A DNA stretch of 64,000 bases. Source: Fructobacillus evanidus (lineage in GTDB: Bacteria; Bacillota; Bacilli; Lactobacillales; Lactobacillaceae). Numbering within the stretch: position 1 is the stretch's first letter; each line of letters opens with the position of its first letter. Shown here in pieces: positions 62,767 through 64,000 of this stretch. The stretch spans positions 124,001 to 188,000 of the forward strand of contig NZ_CAUZLM010000002.1 in NCBI RefSeq assembly GCF_963580165.1, written 5' to 3'. The position numbers and the translations under genes are program-made. The notes under the pieces are model-generated. The model made no database searches. It saw nothing but the letters and a program-made list of their open reading frames with translations, and was not told the origin of the DNA.

Positions 62767-63561
62767 TTAACCTTCCCCAACCGTTACATCATCAACAGCA
62801 GCGCGGATTTCCTCGGCGTATGCCTGTAGCTTTGCCGGTGCATTTTGACCATTGTCGGCCACAATTTGGACGCAGGCAGATCCAATAATGACCCCATCGG
62901 CCAATTCCGCCATTGCTTGCGCCTGGTCGGCGGTATGCACGCCAAAGCCAATGGCAACAGGCACATCCGTAACCGCCTTAATTTGTCCAACAACTTCCGC
63001 TAAATTAGAAGCAAAGGACTCGCGAGTGCCCGTCACCCCCAGAGAAGAAACCAGGTAGATAAAGCCGGTCGCCTCTTTGGCAATCATCGGAATGCGCTCA
63101 CCAGACGTCACCGTAATCAACGGAATCAAATCCAGACCGTGCTTGTCAGTAAAGGGAGCCAATTCTCCCCGTTCTTCATAGGGCAAATCAGGAATAATCA
63201 GGCCATCAACACCGAACTTTTCACAGTCGGCGGTAAAACGTTCATAGCCATACTGGAGAACAATATTTAGGTAGACCAAGAAAACAAGGGGCACCGCTGT
63301 TTGTCGTCGAATTTCCTTCACCGCCGCAAAAATTGATTCAATCGGTAAATTATGGTCGCGCAGGGCCCGCAAATCGGCCGCCTGAATAACGGGACCGTCG
63401 GCGACTGGGTCAGAAAAGGGAATCCCAATTTCAACGACATCAGCACCACCTTCAGCCAAGGCTACAACATTGTTAACAGTCGTTTCCATGTCTGGGTCAT
63501 TAGCAGTGACGAAGGCAATAAAGTTTTTATGATTTTTAAAACTTTGACTAATTTTACTCAT
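62767..63561 (-). CDS. trpA: Tryptophan synthase alpha chain
   Basis: The protein has 264 residues from the ATG at 63561. The catalytic residues Glu44 and Asp55 lie in ADVVEIGIPFSDPVADGPVI; FIYLVSSLGVTGTRESF near 168 and PVAIGFGVHTADQA near 208 follow. TrpA cleaves indole-3-glycerol phosphate and passes indole to TrpB. The frame extends 24 codons into trpB, but the start at 63561, overlapping the trpB stop by 8 nt, is standard. No clear hairpin with a T-run is seen directly after the stop. Confidence 0.95.
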   Translation of the reverse strand: MSKISQSFKNHKNFIAFVTANDPDMETTVNNVVALAEGGADVVEIGIPFSDPVADGPVIQAADLRALRDHNLPIESIFAAVKEIRRQTAVPLVFLVYLNIVLQYGYERFTADCEKFGVDGLIIPDLPYEERGELAPFTDKHGLDLIPLITVTSGERIPMIAKEATGFIYLVSSLGVTGTRESFASNLAEVVGQIKAVTDVPVAIGFGVHTADQAQAMAELADGVIIGSACVQIVADNGQNAPAKLQAYAEEIRAAVDDVTVGEG

Positions 63562-64000
63562 GAATTTCAACCCCCCGGTACTTGGCAATCGCTGCCACAT
63601 CCTTGTCGCCACGGCCAGATAATGTGCAGACAATGACCTGGTCTTTTGGCAATGTTGGCGCTAATTTTTGCACATAGGCCACGGCATGGCAGCTTTCAAT
63701 CGCGGCAATAATCCCCTCCTGCTTGGCAATGTACTCAAACGCAGCCACCGCCTCATCATCGGTGATACCAACGTATTGGGCCCGGTGTTCGGCAGCCAAG
63801 GCGGCGTGTTCTGGCCCAACTCCTGGATAATCTAACCCAGCCGAAATCGAATAAACCGGGTTAATCTGGCCACTGTCATTTTGCAAAAAGAGCGACTTCA
63901 TGCCGTGAAAGACACCCAACCGGCCTTTTTCGATGGTCGCCGCCGTCAAGTCAGTATCAACGCCCTTGCCGGCTGCCTCCACCCCAATCAACTCAACCTC
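63554..64000 (-). CDS. trpB: Tryptophan synthase beta chain, C-terminal fragment
   Basis: About 149 C-terminal residues are visible. They contain VELIGVEAAGKGVDT, SISAGLDYPGVGPEH, IIAAIESCHAVAYV and the serine-phosphate loop VCTLSGRGDKD, all typical of PLP-dependent TrpB. The active-site lysine lies outside the window. Coupled to trpA by overlap, it is the 3' end of a trp operon entering from the right. Confidence 0.95.
   Translation of the reverse strand, partial: EVELIGVEAAGKGVDTDLTAATIEKGRLGVFHGMKSLFLQNDSGQINPVYSISAGLDYPGVGPEHAALAAEHRAQYVGITDDEAVAAFEYIAKQEGIIAAIESCHAVAYVQKLAPTLPKDQVIVCTLSGRGDKDVAAIAKYRGVEIHE

Noticed and set aside
1..64000. CRISPR arrays, insertion sequences, prophage genes, rRNA operons
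   Set aside because: No repeat-spacer pattern, transposase, integrase, phage or rRNA sequence was seen in either strand.

Overview
The window reads as a chromosomal segment of a lactic acid bacterium. The best fit is Leuconostocaceae (Leuconostoc/Fructobacillus/Convivina group), judged from the SUF order sufC-sufD-sufS, an RNA polymerase delta subunit, heterofermenter-type nox and ackA, a Gram-positive comG operon, LtaS-type lipoteichoic acid genes, strong AGGAGG ribosome binding sites and a moderate GC content. The genus is an inference. There is no rRNA, CRISPR array, prophage, insertion sequence or replication origin; one tRNA (Lys) is present.

Layout. 1-5.1 kb (minus): Fe-S assembly (sufC-D-S) and anaerobic ribonucleotide reductase (nrdD-nrdG, with a LexA-type box in its promoter). 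5.3-7.6 kb (plus): NAD salvage pncB-nadE. 7.6-9 kb: tRNA-Lys, rpoE and a YwiB-like gene. 9-14.6 kb: an HD phosphohydrolase, a TetR regulator divergent from an unknown gene, and pepN. 14.8-19.9 kb: a frameshifted NhaP-type antiporter, a DUF1054 gene, a YihY-type gene and a water-forming NADH oxidase. 20-22.1 kb: two tandem VIT-family metal transporters divergent from a Fur-family regulator without CxxC motifs. 22.2-27.5 kb: a class B PBP, a YfhO-type membrane protein and greA. 27.6-31.3 kb: a CRE-controlled sugar uptake gene, an MltG-like/GH73 hybrid and ackA. 31.4-36.3 kb: a YtxK-like methyltransferase and the complete comGA-GG operon. 36.6-39 kb: folD, comEB and thyA. 39.1-44.1 kb: uvrB-uvrA with an SOS box. 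44.2-50 kb: a glycolipid/lipoteichoic acid operon. 50.1-55.4 kb: a heterodimeric ABC exporter, yajC and tgt. 55.5-57.5 kb: a NUDIX hydrolase, an unassigned structured RNA and a TauE-family exporter. 57.6-62.6 kb: the TPP-riboswitch operon. 62.8-64 kb: trpA and partial trpB.

The most interesting system is the minus-strand operon at 57638-62596. A clear TPP (THI-box) riboswitch with an intrinsic terminator precedes an NCS2-family permease, a LuxE-like acyl-protein synthetase, a LuxC-like acyl reductase and a short-chain dehydrogenase. All four genes are overlapping or 2 nt apart. No luciferase genes accompany them. TPP control of an acid-activating enzyme, an acyl reductase and an alcohol dehydrogenase suggests uptake and reduction of a carboxylated thiamin-related heterocycle to an alcohol. 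That is a hypothesis; I know of no described system like it. In this strain the SDR gene carries an in-frame TAG at codon 40.

Other points worth a look are the unassigned ~236-nt RNA at 56280-56516, a ComGC with an 89-residue pre-sequence, LexA boxes of identical promoter geometry at nrdDG and uvrBA, and the NhaP frameshift at a -1 slippery-type heptamer.
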